The translations under genes and the position numbers were made by a program. DNA of 64,000 bases from Nymphalis io (Eukaryota > Arthropoda > Insecta > Lepidoptera > Nymphalidae), in contig NC_065889.1 of assembly GCF_905147045.1 (NCBI RefSeq), positions 12,777,001-12,841,000 on the forward strand, read 5' to 3'. The notes beneath the pieces are model-generated. The model had not been told where the DNA came from. It worked only from the letters and a program-made list of their open reading frames with translations, and made no database searches. Positions 44,395 through 55,625 of the stretch are shown one piece after another (the first letter of the stretch is position 1; every line of letters starts with the position of its first letter).

Positions 44395-46505
44395 ATTATA
44401 TAAAAGATAAATGAATATTGTGAAAAAATAGACATTTCATTTTTTGTAAATGCCCCTTAACAGTGTGTCATTTAAAATAGCAAGAAAGTTTATTTATTAA
44501 TTTAAAATTTAATTTTTACATAACAAATTTAAATATAAGGACTAAGAACCGAAATATTCAGTCAACGACAAAACTGTAAAGCTGGTTTGGTCGACTTTTA
44601 TTGAAATTCCCAACCTGTTTGGAAAGATTTCAATATTTTTGTCCGACTATATTTTTAATATAAACGACAGGCGGGAACAGGAAACATACAGTATTTCACG
44701 CATTGACTACGGAAGAAAATATATATAAACATATTGAGATTATTTTCGATTAACGCTATTACAATTCTGCAGAGAACTACAATATTGAAGCAAATATATT
44801 TTATTATACTTTTGTAAATAAAAATTTTAATAATCTCTGCAACAACTTGCAATAGACATTGCGTATCTTCGGATACAACGTAGAACTATTACAATTGTAA
44901 CTATTTTAAAAATTCAGATTTTGCATTTTTAGGGACTTTTTTAAAACGTGGTAATGTGGCCATTGTCATCAGTCATGGTAATCACTGAAAGCCGACATTA
45001 GCTATACCTTGTAAGTGTAACCCACACACCAACGCATCTTTGATTTAAATGGTAAACCAGTGTAATTAATGGCTCACGACGATGTCAGGTATTTACCACA
45101 AATATTCATTGCCGGAGATAAACATCAGGAGATCCTCAGCCTCACTTCAGGAGCCCTTCATAGGTTAATATTTTCTAAGCGTGTATTGTAAATGTCCCCA
45201 TACTAACATGGATTAAGATTGATCCTACATAATTCATTACGATCTAAAATTAATGTGATAATACATTAGTGTACTGATCATAAGATTAAGAGCTTTAGCT
45301 TCAGTAATAATGCCATTAAAGATTATACAACTATATCTAGTTGTGTAAACTTATGGAGACATTAAAATATTATGATGATTATTGATTTTTTAGGCCTCTT
45401 CAACTTTATTGGTTAACTATTTCGTCCCTCTATTTAGTATTTTTTGTCCATTGTGCCTCTCTCTAATGTTAAAAAAAAATTAACATCCAGTAGATTTCTA
45501 AAGTAAGAAAAAAATCATAAAATTAGAATATTTTTCGGATATACTAAAAATACTTTCAGGTCTGGTATGATAGATTACTCGAAGTTAAGTGATAACATTT
45601 TGGAATAAAATCACGAGTGGTCAGAACATGTATACGGACTGAGCCATCTTGTCTCTGATTATATTATTTTTCACAATGTCAATTGGCATGAACTCAAAAC
45701 AAAATTACATGATTAATATTTAAGCATAAAAATATGTAAACGTAATTCCGCATTCGGGAAGCATAAAAAAGCCATATTCATTTCACTACTAAACGTTTTC
45801 GGAATGCCTGTATGAAACCGTTTCAACCATTTATCGCTGCGCGTTTTGATCGGTTATTACAGATTTCAAAGGTTTCACCCAATCCGCTTATCCTGCGGCA
45901 AAAATAGTATAAATTTAAAGGGGCGTTACTAATACAATTACCCTCAGATTCTTATAGGCATATTAACAGCTATTCAGATTTTTACAGTTTTCTTTTATAA
46001 ACGTCGAGAACTCCTATCGTCTATTTATTAAGCGAAAATTTTTACGTTTTTATCATTTATATATTATAGTCATATACAGTTTATTGTTTGATTAAATGTG
46101 TTGCCGAGCGAATATTCTGTTACTACGCGAATGTCGATGATTACTGATTGTAATCTGTGCAAGCAACGCTGGATTTTCATTAGCTTCATTTGTGTTTTTA
46201 TCCAGTACTGTGGGTGGTAGAAAAGATATCATTAACTTGCATTTGTGATGTTGAGATCTGCTACTTCTATATCCATCAGCACACAGTAAACCGGCGTGAT
46301 GGAGTAAGCAATATAAAGATACATTTAAAAAAATAAAACATTCAAAGTAATGGTTATTGAAATAATTTAACATGAGCGTGAATTAAAACAACATGGAATC
46401 TTGTTACTAATAAAAAGGTTCGTTTTTTTAATACATAGTATTCATGAATAAAAACCTATGTAGCATATAATCCACATGCGAGGCAGTAGAGAGGGGGATT
46501 TATGA

Positions 46506-46543
46506 TGACGTGAGTGAGCGTCATGACGTTTGCCGTCGCGTCA
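46506..46543. promoter_or_regulatory. Cluster of ATF/CREB-like half-sites (tentative)
   Basis: TGACGTGA at 46506-46513, CGTCA at 46519-46523, TGACG at 46524-46528 and CGTCA at 46539-46543 lie within 38 bp of otherwise AT-rich DNA. Four half-sites of the TGACG type are unusual by chance, but no promoter or gene is visible nearby. Confidence 0.2.
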
Positions 46544-46924
46544 TACGAGACGGTCTTACAATAAATACTTCAGATTGATATGTATACTATATGTGTACAA
46601 GTACAAACATCCTTTTAAAACATAATCATACACATGGGGCTCAAAATAAGGTAGTTTTGTTCATCAATCTCTGTAAAGTAATGTAATCAACAATGCATCT
46701 TTTTTTCGGTTAGACCTTATTTCAGTTAATTAAAATGGATGTTTATTTTCGGGCACAGTAATTACGTGTACAATGTAAAATAGCAAAACTATTATAGCAT
46801 TTTAAACCTTATATTCTAAATGATAAAGTGTTATATTGAACGTATTCTGATAAAATGTACAAGGTCGAGTTTTGTTAGAGAAGATTTATTTTTGAAATAT
46901 GTACTAAAAAGTATTTAATTAGAT

Positions 46925-46965
46925 GTTGTATTTCGAGTTATTGGTTTAATAACCCGAAATACAAC
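46925..46965. repeat. Inverted repeat, 18 bp arms, one mismatch
   Basis: GTTGTATTTCGAGTTATT (46925-46942) pairs with AATAACCCGAAATACAAC (46948-46965) around a 5 bp loop, with one mismatched pair. It lies 26 bp from a SINE-A tail. Confidence 0.85.
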
Positions 46966-46990
46966 GTCAATGTTTTAAATCGTATTATAG

Positions 46991-47074
46991 TTTTTTTTTA
47001 TAGTACAGGACGAGCATATGGGCCACCCGATGTTAAATGGTTACCAACGCTCATATTGGCAATGTAGAAATGTA
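46991..47074 (-). repeat. SINE-A 3' fragment abutting a LINE tail
   Basis: Minus-strand tail part: T run at 46991-46999, GGACGAGCATATGGGCCACC, stopping at GGCAATGTAGAAATG where a plus-strand LINE 3' end begins. The rest of the SINE is not clearly recovered after the LINE. Confidence 0.75.
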
Positions 47075-47460
47075 CCCGTCATGAACAACGAAATCAAGCT
47101 AACAGTCTCTGTCTACACCTGTTTACATGCTTAAGTCTTAAGTCTACGCGAGCTGGTTCTCGATGTCACCGCCTAACTGTGACATCAATTCCATCGCGCA
47201 CAAAGAAATTTGGCAACTCCCTTCTTTGTCGCACTACCAAAAAATGGAATTCCTTACCAGCTCACGTGTTCCATTCCTCTTACAACCCGGGTTCCTTCAA
47301 ACGAGGCGTGAAGAGGCATCTTGCGGGCCGGCAAGGCGGTGACGGCTAGTACAGAACATTCTTCCCGACTGTACTGGCCGTCGTTGCGTTTGGACTCTAC
47401 TACCACTTACCATCAGGTGGAGTAGAGTCATTTGCCATCCCGGACATATAAAAAAAAAAA
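47075..47460 (+). mobile_element. Jockey-like LINE 3' end (lineage distinct from 14712-15431)
   Basis: The C-terminal coding remnant includes TTKKWNSLPAHVFHSSYNPG followed by SFKRGVKRHLAGRQGGDG and a stop (near 47346), then ~100 bp untranslated and 10 A. The end of the untranslated region, ACCACTTACCATCAGGTGG followed by ATTTGCCATCC, shares its first 19 bases with the 3' end of SINE-A. AAATG at both junctions may be the target duplication. Confidence 0.8.
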
Positions 47461-47602
47461 TGCGCATAATGAGAACTTACGTAGTTAATTAAGAGCCATA
47501 GAATATAAGTTTTCTAGTGTGGTGCACGGTGATAAAAACATAAAACTGAATCTGCAACTTTATTAAAATATAAATGTATTATCTCATACTGTTGGAAAAC
47601 TT
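47461..47602. other. Non-coding spacer
   Basis: No recognised feature. Confidence 0.35.
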
Positions 47603-47706
47603 TATCCACCAACCATTGGAGCAGGGTGGTAGCGCAAATTTAAAACCTTCTCAACAAAAATAGAGGGGACCTTATTCCAGCAGTGGAACTTTTAAAATCT
47701 GTTACC
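47603..47706 (+). repeat. SINE-M 3' end fragment, diverged
   Basis: Sense remnant: ATCCACCAACCATTGGAGC, AAACCTTCTCAACAAAAATA and CCAGCAGTGGAAC. Confidence 0.65.
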
Positions 47707-48239
47707 ATTTTAACTTTTTTTTTAGTTAAAAATCTTGGACGTTTTAATCTAATTATTTAAAAAAAATTATTATTACTTATTTATTTGTATTCTTATTTTA
47801 AAAATAAAAAAAAAATCTTTTAATTATAATTCTGTAAGAAACTGAAACTCATGTATATTATTTTGAAGCATTTGACATGCATAATTTTAATTTTATTTAA
47901 TTTTTATTAAAAAATCTTCATTGACGAAATTATTGAATTCGGTAAATAAAGCGGACTTAATGTACAACGGCTTACTGTACCAGTCAACCCGTAGGCTTAT
48001 CAGAAATACATGAAGGCGGTACAACATCTAAAAAGAAATATTTAAATGGAATAAATTATACAAATTACAATAAAATTATTTTAATATTATTATAATCTCT
48101 TGTAACTATTTAGGACCGATGATCTGACTGTTTTAATCCTCATATTGTTTATCTCATTTATTTAGGGTCGGCGCAATCTTTTTTCTCGGCGATCTGTCAT
48201 ATCCATAATTACTGCCTCCCAGTACATGGTTACAAGGCA
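47707..48239. other. Very AT-rich non-coding, nothing recognised
   Basis: No recognised feature. Confidence 0.4.
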
Positions 48240-48497
48240 GTACTTCAAATCATCATCACCAGCCGAAAAACGTCCACTGCTGGACAAAGGCCTCCCCCAA
48301 GGATTTCCACGTTGGCCGATCTTGCGCTGCCCGCATCCAACGGCTTCCCGCGACTCGTTTTAAGTCGTCGGTCCACCTTGTAGGGGGCCTGCCCACGCTG
48401 CGTCTTCCGGTTCGTGGTCGCCACACGATAACCTTTCTGCCCCAGCGGCCGTCGGTTCTGCGAGCAATGTGCCCCGCCCACTGCCACTTCAATTTAA
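48240..48497 (-). mobile_element. RTE-clade LINE 3' end (HmRTE type)
   Basis: A ~258 bp 5'-truncated copy of the family at 10825-14126, on the minus strand. In one open frame it encodes KLKWQWAGHIARRTDGRWG, then PPTRWTDDLKRVAGSRWM and KSLGEAFVQQWTFFGW, ending in a short GATGATG tail. It supplies the C-terminal segment that is deleted in the larger copy. Confidence 0.85.
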
Positions 48498-48746
48498 CAA
48501 TTCTTCAAATAACAAGCACTTATTCATATTTCATTAAATGAATTAATATATTCCGGAGTCCATTTAATGGGAAAAAACCTACAGCCTATTCCAACAGGAG
48601 GAGTACAAAATACTTTGACATTAAATTGACGCGATATTATAAGTTGAACTTGAATAATCTATGATATTCGTTATTGGATTGCGTTTTGATTGACGATAAA
48701 ATTGCTTGGTAATTTGAAAGTAAACTTAAGGCAGATACAACTAGAT
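48498..48746. other. AT-rich non-coding, nothing recognised
   Basis: No recognised feature. Confidence 0.35.
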
Positions 48747-48860
48747 AGATCCGTGCCGAGGAGCTATTGCAGTGGTTTTAGAGGGTAAGTATCCCACATA
48801 ACCCAGTTCCCCCCCCCATGGCAGCTGGGTGCCTTTCTGAAGGCTTCCAATGCAAGAGGA
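48747..48860 (+). mobile_element. R1-clade LINE 3' tail fragment
   Basis: Sense match to the untranslated end of the LINE at 21538-22279: GATCCGTGCCGAGGAGC, GCAGTGGTTTTAGAGGGTAA, CCCACATAACCCAGTTCC and CTTTCTGAAGGCTTCC. About 110 bp, no coding part. Confidence 0.7.
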
Positions 48861-48903
48861 ATAGTGTTGTGTTATAAATATAGATATATTAATCAAGAAC
48901 TTT

Positions 48904-49174
48904 GACGAGCCGGTTGGCGTGGTTGGTAGAACACTTGCCTTTCACGCCGAAGGTTGTGGGTTCGATTCCCACCCAGGACAGACATTTGTGTGCATGAACA
49001 TGTCTGTTTGTCCTGAGTCTGGGTGTAATTATCTATATAAGTATGTATCTACAAAAGAAAAGTAGTATATGTAGTATATCAGTTGTCTGGTTTCCATAGC
49101 ACAAGCTTTGTACAAGCTTAATTTGGGATCAGATGGCCGTGTGTGAAAAATGTCCCAGGATATTATTATTATTA
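48904..49174 (+). repeat. SINE-E copy, full length, best preserved
   Basis: Sense copy used here as family model: GACGAGCCGGTTGGCGTGG start, CACTTGCCTTTCACGCC anticodon arm, GGTTCGATTCCCACCCAGG B box, TGGTTTCCATAGCACAAG body, GTGTGTGAAAAATGTCCC, then ATT repeats. Confidence 0.9.
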
Positions 49175-50043
49175 ACTGCTTGTAGTACATAATATAGAGA
49201 TATTTGAGAATCGGGATGAATATGGAAATCTAAGTTATATTTTACCGCTTATTCGTTTGGAGTACAGTACATAGAATAGACAAAAATCAAATCTTGTCCC
49301 AACTGGTACATCCTTTCAATATCAAATTTAATGCTATCCCCATGTTTATATTCTTCACTATACTCCATTAATGTCTTGTTACATTAATTACACGTTCAAT
49401 CGTTCGTCGATCCATAAATAACGTGAAAAAATAATAATAAAATAAATAATATCTCTAAAGACCGTTTCTATTATTAAAATATTTGACCTGAGTTATACTA
49501 AAAATAGCAAAGCAAACAAAATATAAACTTGCTCTTAAAATAAGGATTCATTTGAGGAAACGATTTCTTTCACTTTCACTAAGGAAACGCGTTTCAATAA
49601 CGTATTTGATAATTTCCTTTCCTCACTCAAAAAGAAAAAGGTTAAAAGAGGATGATAGAAATAACACCCTATTCTCGAAACGCACGGTTTCTTGTCGCAT
49701 TCGACTTTTTATATACTTTGATGCACAAAAAGTCCTGAGAAAGCAATAAACTCGAGTCCAAACGGCATATTTTAATGTTATAGGAAAAGCGAGGAAATTG
49801 GGTGATGTGGACGCGAAGGGTGACGAAATATTACATGTCGACTAGTAACTAGGGTTGCCAGTTTTAATAAAGAAAATTTCAAGCTGACCAAGTAACACTT
49901 TCGTTTTGTAAGGCAAATCGTAAAATATCTATATAGAATACAAAAAACAATATACGTTATATTTAAGCAAGCGCCTCATTTAGTATTTGGCATACGATAC
50001 ATATTCCGGTAAATTTAATGAAATACATTTACAAAGAATTTAT
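49175..50043. other. AT-rich non-coding, nothing recognised
   Basis: No recognised feature. A 65-codon frame at 49552-49749 is lysine/arginine-rich with no domain and is probably chance. Confidence 0.4.
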
Positions 50044-50341
50044 TTACTGGTGGTAGAGCTTTGTGCAAGCTCGTCTGGGTAGGTACCACCCACTCATCAG
50101 ATATTCTACCGCAAAACAGCAGTACTTGGTATTGTTGTGTTCCGGTTTGAAGGGTGAGTGAGCCAGTGTAATTACAGGCACAAGGGACATAAAATCTTAG
50201 TTCCCAAGGTTGGTGGCGCATTGGTGATGTAAGTGATGGTTAACATTTCTTACAATGCCAATGTCTAAGGGCGTTTGGTGACCACTTACCATCAGGTGGC
50301 CCATATGCTCGTCCGCCTTCCTATTCTATAAAAAAAAAAAA
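50044..50341 (+). repeat. SINE-A copy, full length, family model
   Basis: Sense copy from TTACTGGTGGTAGAGC to CCGCCTTCCTATTCTAT plus 12 A. It is the least decayed copy by eye. The last part before the tail contains ACCACTTACCATCAGGTGG, shared with the jockey-like LINE end at 47403-47421, which suggests that LINE lineage mobilises it. Confidence 0.9.
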
Positions 50342-51504
50342 CATGAATATTCTACTTTATTCTTGGTTGGCAACCTTAATGAAAACTTTCTTGTGCGATT
50401 TGGTTGTATAATACAATAAAATAAAATAAAATTGTATAATATAATACAATGTGAATTATTCTTATTATAACTACGAATTTTAAATTCTAAAAAAAATATG
50501 TTATATTTTATTTTACGACGAGAAGTATTTTTTTATATTCTTGACCTTAAATATTTAAAACATAAAGTTTCTTGTCTCACATTATTTAACGCTAATAACG
50601 CTGTATAAAATCCACAGGGTATTCAAAACTCCTTAAACTTTATTTAAATAAAAAAAAACCTTTATTGAGAGAATAAGAGAGAAAGTTATTTCTTTCTGTA
50701 GCTCTGACGATGTATATAATTATTAATAATTTTGATATCTATAGTCTAAAGTTATATTATACAATTTAATACTAGAATAACGTTATTATGTTACATTTGT
50801 CAAATCGTCTTCGTACATTCTGCACTTAGATTTTGCTATAACAAACTATCTACATATTAATTTATTTCTTTACGTATTATTTTTCCTATTAAATGTTTAT
50901 ATTATGACTTTAAAATCCTAGTTTTGTACGCTCAAAACGTAAGAATTTTATATGTATGTTTTATAAATGGGTCTACGTTTCATTTAAGTGATAATAAATG
51001 ATAACTATTGATACTATAATTTTGATTGTAAATATCATTATGAAAATATATCCTTATTTTTTTTTTTTTGATTTCCAACGAATGATGTCAAGATAACGCA
51101 CTAGATACAAAGAAACGAATTCTCGAGGCTTATCGTCACAGCTGATCGGACCGGTTTTTGTTCGGCGCCATTTTCGAGGATTTGTTCACATTAAAGGACA
51201 GGGAATGGATATTGGTAAATATTTGATAAAAACGATTGGACACGAATAGCGGACTTTCGAATATTTAATGCTGTGTATGATATGTATAAACAATATATTA
51301 ACTAATATTATAAATGAGTTACGCGGAGTGCTACCAACGTAATTAATGTGGATTTGAATTTGTTTATTTATTCATTTGTTTGCTTATCCTTATATGTGGT
51401 ACCTAACCCCTGTCTCCCCCCCTCTCATATGTGGCGAAGCTGCTGGAACGTGTGAATATCAGTAAGATGGAATTAAGATAATTTTTGAATCAGAAAAACG
51501 TAAC

Positions 51505-51505
<1 letters not shown>
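50342..51505. other. AT-rich non-coding, nothing recognised
   Basis: No recognised gene or repeat. A short less AT-rich block lies near 51110-51190. Confidence 0.4.
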
Positions 51506-51549
<44 letters not shown>

Positions 51550-51591
51550 TATATATAGTATATATATAGTATATATAGTATATATATAGTA
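51506..51591. repeat. TA microsatellite grading into an 11 bp minisatellite
   Basis: A TA run (51506-51546) continues as about five units of TATATATAGTA with small length variation. Confidence 0.9.
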
Positions 51592-51642
51592 ATTTATAGA
51601 TAACATAATAATATACCTTGAAAAGAAACTGCTCGTAGCACT

Positions 51643-51825
51643 GCAAGAAATATTAGTGATATCTCATATCGTTAAGCCGCCATCTTGGAAACAATGAGTG
51701 TAATGCTATGTCCCTTGTGTCTGTAGTCACATTCACTGTTTTGCTCATTCATCCTTTAAGCCACTACACAACAATAACAACTGCTGTTTGGTGGTAGAAT
51801 ATATGGCGAGTGGTACCCACTAAGC
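51643..51825 (-). repeat. SINE-A, diverged internal fragment
   Basis: Minus-strand remnant with GCTATGTCCCTTGTGTCTGT, GCTCATTCATCCTTTAAGCC, CACAACAATAACAACTGCTG and GGTGGTAGAATATATGG in order. Confidence 0.65.
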
Positions 51826-53174
51826 TTAAGATGACGTAGGCAGTCGAAAAAAATGTAAGTTAAATCACATGATCAAGCTTAGACTAGTGTGTATGAGATT
51901 TTCAAGCCTTATTTGTATACTGAATTTGTCTCATGTTCTGCGATGGAAGATAACTTTGTCAAGTGACTTGCTTTTACTGAAATGTTCTTGAAATTTTTAC
52001 ACGCAATGGGACGTGCTAATCTTACTTCTGCTATTTCTCAAAAATGGATGGTTTCTTATAAATAAAGGCAAAATTTTATATTAGTAACAGGAAAAAATTA
52101 GGCTTTTATGGATCATCTTATGATATGTAGTCAGGTCAGCCTATATACATTAGCAATATTGTGAAGAACAAGGTTATTTTCAAGTTTAGAATGCGTTAAG
52201 AAACATACTTATTTTCGTTTAAAAACGAATAAAAATTGTTTTATATCCGTTTTGTCATTTCTATTTTTTATTAGATTATAAAAAAAACTTATGTCTTATC
52301 ATTATTTGGAAAGATCGCAAGAATAAATAAGCCACATTGAAAAAGCGAAAAAAAATATTTATTTGAAGCCATTGTCCTTTACGCCCTTTTTAATCCAATA
52401 TTAAACCTCGAGACAATTTTATTTAGTCAGAATTGTTAACTATTGTGAAACTCAGTATTAACTTTAAGACTATTGAGTTTTCACAAGGTCCAATATCTTT
52501 CTCTGATATCGAGATAAACATTAAAATGTTAGTTCATTGATATAGCGAATAATACAACATGCATTGAATAATGTTAATAAAGTAATTAAAAAGATAACTC
52601 TTAAATAAACTAAATTGTTACTCAAACTAAGACACACGAAGTTCTATATTAAGGGTTGTTCGGTAGGTAAAAATCTTTACAAAGAACCCGAAAGAAACTT
52701 AATCAAACAAACACTGCTTTATACGGGTATAATAGAAAAAAAAAAAGGTTTTAATATTAATTTCTATTTTTGGATACAAGATTTTTTAGATACAATGAAA
52801 CTGTTTCCAGTATAATAGCTATGAATAAGATATTCAAACTCATTGTATAGTTTATACAAATGTCGCTTCAATTATACAGATACTAAAATAAAGTTCAACC
52901 AACCATTCGAAAACTCGAATAAAAATTGTAAACAATGAGACGGTGAATTTTCCACAACTTGTTATTTCAACAAAGGTTTCCATGATGACATCTACATAGT
53001 GGATAAACTTTCGGGCGCTCAAATTTTTCAGCACTCGATGCTCATAAAGTTTACCTGAAATTTATAAATAGTGAAAAATATTCGCATTCTTCTACTTATG
53101 AAATAACAGTATGTTGGCATATTTGGCGTGTTTAGCCGTAACTAGTAGTATCTTTATTAAATTGCTCATTTATA
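51826..53174. other. AT-rich non-coding; possible ancient SINE-A trace
   Basis: Nothing firm. At 52098-52165 (ATGGATCATCTTATGATATG, then CATTAGCAATATTGTGAAGA) the order resembles the tail side of a minus-strand SINE-A but is too decayed to call. Confidence 0.35.
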
Positions 53175-53262
53175 TTCATGGCAAATCAAACTGGAGGAGC
53201 ATGTTGGAAGAATTTCCTAACCTTCTCCTCAAAATGGGGGAGATAGCCAAGCACAGGTGGCA
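53175..53262 (+). repeat. SINE-M 3' end fragment, diverged
   Basis: Sense remnant: CTGGAGGAGCATGTTGGAAG and CCTAACCTTCTCCTCAAAAT, then AGCCAAGCACAGGTGG. Confidence 0.55.
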
Positions 53263-53559
53263 AGAAAAATATCTTAATGTTTTTTAAGTCTGGCCCGAGA
53301 ACAAGTTATATAATCAGTTTAAGAGATAAAATAATATAATAAAAAACCTCGTGACGTTATATAACACATGAAAACCAAAGTATTATCATTCCCCAACGGA
53401 CTGCAGTCTACTTCACTTATTAAAGTTTGTTATTTTGATCCAGTTTACATTGTCAACAATACCGAGGGACGTGTCATTTACTGAGTCTAGATGTATACTT
53501 TACAGATAGTTAAAAAAATATTTTTTTACTGTTACAAACAGCTGTGTAGAATCAAATAT
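53263..53559. other. Non-coding spacer
   Basis: No recognised feature. Confidence 0.35.
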
Positions 53560-53812
53560 GACGAGCCGGATGGCGTGGTTGGTAGAACACTTGCCTTTCA
53601 CGCGGAAGGTTGTGGGTTCGATTGCCACCCAGGATAAACATTTGTGTGCATGAACATGTCTGTTTGCCCTGAGTCTGGGTGTAATTATCTATATAAGTAT
53701 GTATTTACAAAAGAAAAGTAGTATATGTAATATATCAGTTGTCTGGTTTCCATAGCACAAGCTCTGCTTAGTTTGGGATCAGATAGTCGTGTGTGAAAAA
53801 TGTCCCGGGATT
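53560..53812 (+). repeat. SINE-E copy, full length
   Basis: Sense copy closely matching 48904-49174, with GGATGGCGTGGTTGGTAG and GTTCGATTGCCACCCAGG in the tRNA-like head and tail GTGTGTGAAAAATGTCCCGG. Confidence 0.9.
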
Positions 53813-54431
53813 TAAAAAAAAAAGTATAGATTTCTTCTATACTTATTACGAGTATATAGATCATGTCATCATTATTGCGTTACTGTGTTTATCGTTATCA
53901 TATCGTGTCGTGTTATTATATATGGCACTGTTATTCTTTATTATAAATTATATTGTAGCATATATCAGCGGACAGTACCTCGACCAATTCGTTTAAATTA
54001 TTATATTATGTAAATTATGTTATAAAAGAATGATTTTTGACAAAACACCGACAAAGCCATTTTGTACAGGATGTTTACAAATTATATAACTGAACATTCC
54101 TCGTTTAATGATCTTTTTATTTGTAAGAACCGTATCAAAATCTATTGCGTGGTGGTAGAAGGAGTTAGTGGAGATAGAGCAATTCTGCCGCTTTGCTTAA
54201 TAATTTACTACTACTTAAACTAATTGATATATATGATTACTTAAGAAGAATACATCAACAAAGAGAGATAGTACTTTTTCTTAAAATTAAAAAAGTCATT
54301 TTAAAAAGTTACTTGCATTTTTTAAGTAGGATGGTCCCACCAACGTTGTTAAAAGTCACTTAAGCTTAGAAGGATGATACTACCAGCTTCTAATAGCATG
54401 GTACTACTAATAATACAAATGCTTTTATATA
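53813..54431. other. AT-rich non-coding, nothing recognised
   Basis: No recognised feature. The last two bases are the left TA target duplication of the following transposon. Confidence 0.4.
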
Positions 54432-54831
54432 CAGGGTTACAGGGTAATATGTCACGATCCTTTTAAAGGGTTATAGTTCAGGACAATAGCTATCAAATGA
54501 CCCCCAAAATGCTTATGCAAAAGTGTATCGTTTTCGAGTTATTAATTTTTTAATATTTTTTTTATTTAAAGGATGTTTAAGATTCTAAAATTCAATAAAA
54601 AAAAATCAACGTATTTTCCCTATTTTTTTTTTGTATTTCTTGCTAGGGTACATCCTAGTTAATAATAACCAGTTATAAAACAAAAACAATCTTCAAGCAT
54701 TTTTAAATTACAGATCCAAAACTGTACAACTTTTCGATTTTTAATTTTGATTCTTTAAGTTACTCGCAATTTTTTTGTAAAAATCACTATGGCTCTTATC
54801 GTGCGGATCATTTTAAAAACATCTGCGTTTC
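54432..54831. repeat. Left inverted arm of the DD41D element
   Basis: Pairs with 55626-56026. By eye the arms differ at about three places: one substitution near the outer end (GGGTAATATG against GGGTTATATG) and two homopolymer lengths. The inner end is inside or directly against the transposase frame. Confidence 0.9.
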
Positions 54832-55330
54832 GTTCTCGGTAAACGTCTGGATGGGGATTATCAATGATAATCTTATTGTGCCACATTTCCTACCTGATAA
54901 CTTAAATGGAGAAAGTTATGAAAGCTTGCTTAGAGAAATCCTGCATGAGTTACTCGAAAATGTTTCGCCGAAACTTAGGCAGAGAATGATATTCCAGCAT
55001 GATGGTTGCCCAGCACACTTTCGAATGTCCGTAAGACAGTGGCTAGACAGCAATTATCGTAATAGATGGATTGGCAGAGGAGGACCAATCCCATGGCCAG
55101 CGAGAAGTCCAGATTTGACTCCGATGGACTATTATGTCTGGGGGCATATGAAAAGCCTGGTTTATGATGTTTCACCAGTACAAACAATTGAAGAACTCAA
55201 AACAAGAATAATGAATGCTGCAAATTCTATTCGACATAGCTTGAGTAGTGTTGTAGTAAAAAGTGAATTAAGAAAAAGAATGCGTATTTGTATACGAAAT
55301 AGGGGATCTCATTTTGAACACGAATTATGA
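54827..55330 (+). pseudogene. DD41D transposase, C-terminal half only
   Basis: DDE/D transposase of the mariner superfamily, which would cut and rejoin the element ends. The recognisable protein begins at SFSVNVWMGIIN (54830), a motif that normally lies well inside the protein. The Met at 54851 is internal, not a real start. From that Met: FQHDG with a catalytic Asp at residue 51, then RWIGRGGPIPWPARSPDL and PMDYYVWG with the last Asp at residue 93, 41 residues between them, and a basic C terminus ending in FEHEL. The N-terminal DNA-binding domain and the first catalytic Asp are absent; in their place stands the left inverted arm. The remaining frame has no stop or shift, so loss was recent. 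The frame happens to stay open upstream to 54707, but that part is arm sequence. Confidence 0.85.
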
Positions 55331-55625
55331 ATAATAAACAGTGTAATTTCGAAAGTATGGAGTAACTAAAAAGATTAAGTATTTTGTTTTTGATTTAAAT
55401 TCAAAATTGCAATGACAGCTCTGGTTTATTTCTCCTTTTTTACCTATTACCCCTATTAAAAATAATCTTTAACTACTTTGCATTGAGGTCCTTTTGTCTT
55501 TGATCCAGATTTAATTTCTTAACAATAGCATTTCTTAGAATTTCCTACCTGGTCTCTTTGTTATCTAATTTTCTCCTGAGTTTATGATTGTTACTGTACT
55601 TTTTATGTACCGATGGATAGCTAAG

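Larger units (their letters stand above)
44395..46990. other. Non-coding; CRE-like cluster and one hairpin, otherwise nothing
   Basis: No gene or dispersed repeat recognised over 2.6 kb. The segment 44930-45190 has a more balanced composition. A cluster of TGACG half-sites (46506-46543) and an inverted repeat (46925-46965) are listed separately. Confidence 0.4.

Noticed and set aside
45000..45140. Possible SINE-A remnant (CCAGTGTAATTAATGGC)
   Set aside because: Only one short block matches and the order of other blocks is not kept.
47461..47500. Continuation of the SINE-A at 46991-47074 after the LINE tail
   Set aside because: TGCGCATAATGAGAACTTAC resembles the expected SINE segment only loosely; I could not align it convincingly.
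48245..48487. 80-codon minus-strand frame starting with AVGGAHCSQNRR
   Set aside because: Shifted-frame shadow of the RTE C-terminal frame at 48256-48492, which matches the family.
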